Origin: Zonotrichia leucophrys gambelii
Lineage: Eukaryota; Chordata; Aves; Passeriformes; Passerellidae
Reading direction: 5' to 3'
DNA: 64,000 bases
NCBI RefSeq assembly: GCF_028769735.1
Contig: NC_088178.1
Span: forward strand, 25,441,357-25,505,356
The notes under the pieces are model-generated. The model worked only from the letters and a program-made list of their open reading frames with translations. It had not been told where the DNA came from and did no database searches. Position numbers and translations under genes: made by a program. Positions within the stretch are counted from its first letter, which is position 1; every line of letters starts with the position of its first letter. Below are positions 63,033 to 64,000 of this stretch, piece after piece.

Positions 63033-64000
63033 GTTTCAGACTTCCTTAAGCTCTCAGGATCCAGGTCACAGGAAAACTGCTTGTCACACACTTCCCAGCT
63101 CCTGACATGTCAGTATTTAAATGCTCCCAGCAGGAGGCTGCTTGCACCTGCTGCTTCCCCCTCTCCCCTTGGCCTGCCTTGCTGTCCCCCAGACAGTGAT
63201 GGGCACTGGGACACAGAAGCAAAAGGCACCTTTGCCTTGGAGCCAGGGCCATGCCACTGCTGCCAGCAATATATTCCCTGAGAGGATTCACACTCCCCAA
63301 ACCGAGCTGGAACTATGAACTCTGACAGTGTTTAGACTCTGTTGAACACAGAGCAAGGCTATCCCAAGGCTTGCCACTGATGCACGAGACATTCAGATGG
63401 CCCATGATGTTTTCAGGCTGGTGAAGGAGGATGGGATATCTTAAAGAGAGCCTTGGGCTCAATGAAGGTCAGTTGCCTCACAGCAAATTCCAAGTGTGAG
63501 AAGCAGTCTGGGGGAAAAGGCCTCAGCAATCACTGAGCTGCACAAGCAACTCCATTTCAGCCAGAACCTCACTGTGTCTTGATCCTGGGACCCCACTTTG
63601 TGGGTACAAAGCCCCCACAGAGGCAACTAAAAGCACAAACGTGGATCAATGTTAAAGTGACCCTTGTTACCCAAGTCAATTCAGTAACCAGAAACAAAAT
63701 GCTGGCCAAGAATCATTCTCAAAAGCTACTTTGCATGCAACTGTGTATCAGCAGCCAATTAATTTAGGAGATGGAGTACACTTTGCAGACACCAGTCCCA
63801 TGGTAATGATGCCTGTACCAAGAGATCAGCAGGGGACGTGGGGGAAGGAAAGGGGTGAGGGAGAGCTGCCAGGCTGCTGTTCAAGGAAAAAGCTTTGATC
63901 TAAGACAGAAGGAAAAAAAAAATTAAGCATCCTTTAGACTATATCAGCATGGTTTATTTTTCAAGCTAGAACCTATTACAACTGTACTGATTGCTTTGAA

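Larger units (their letters stand above)
44351..64000 (-). other. Unique intronic or upstream sequence, no gene recognised
   Basis: About 19.6 kb without a supported gene or mobile element. It holds a CpG-richer patch at about 46975-47235, a 14-bp exact duplication at 48198-48225, an A10G10 run at 49582-49601, an A16 run at 63017-63032, GC-richer patches near 53500-53800 and 58500-58620, and AT-rich unique blocks (45290-45470, 46100-46350, 57795-57985, 62090-62470) that could be conserved regulatory DNA. No exon matching LDLa repeat 1 or a signal-peptide exon of LRP8 was found, so whether the right edge is still inside LRP8 is not known. Confidence 0.45.

Overview
The window looks like avian nuclear DNA, and almost all of it is non-coding. 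The organism call rests on several CR1 retrotransposon 3' ends of the kind typical of bird genomes (the 'ggttggact-gatga-ctt' block with an ATTCTRTR-type tail), an endogenous retroviral LTR, and the lack of any dense gene layout. Open reading frames longer than 60 codons occur on both strands throughout, but apart from the exon described next I recognise none as a protein.

The one coding feature I can support is a single 123-bp exon on the minus strand at 4109-4231. It encodes a complete LDL-receptor class A (LDLa) repeat with six cysteines, the W-K-C-D core and the D-G-S-D-E calcium-binding tail. It is flanked by a strong polypyrimidine tract plus CAG acceptor and a GTGAGT donor, and both boundaries are phase 1. 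Its sequence fits the second ligand-binding repeat (exon 3) of LRP8/ApoER2, the Reelin and apolipoprotein-E receptor, better than VLDLR. Because the gene runs right to left, bases 1-4108 should be intron 3 and bases above 4231 should be intron 2. I searched for the preceding exon (LDLa repeat 1) and did not find it, so intron 2 probably extends through the rest of the window (at least about 59.7 kb), although this cannot be proved from the window alone.

Layout: 1-4108, unique intronic sequence; 4109-4231, LRP8 exon; 4252-17064, mostly unique AT-rich intron with one old minus-strand CR1; 17065-29296, an area richer in mobile and repeated DNA (three plus-strand CR1 copies, a 28-bp minisatellite of about 21 copies, a GC-rich block, and a retroviral LTR with an adjoining primer-binding-site-like sequence); 29297-39540, unique; 39326-44350, small duplications, one CR1, a 16-bp repeat and a 51-bp minisatellite of 7 copies; 44351-64000, unique, with a small CpG-richer patch near 47.0-47.2 kb and several AT-rich stretches that look like candidate conserved non-coding elements.

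The two minisatellites produce the most eye-catching long reading frames in the window. These are best explained by stop-free repeat units rather than by genes. I found no evidence of a previously undescribed multi-gene system here. The points most worth checking are the very long LRP8 intron, the minisatellites, the LTR structure and the candidate regulatory patches.
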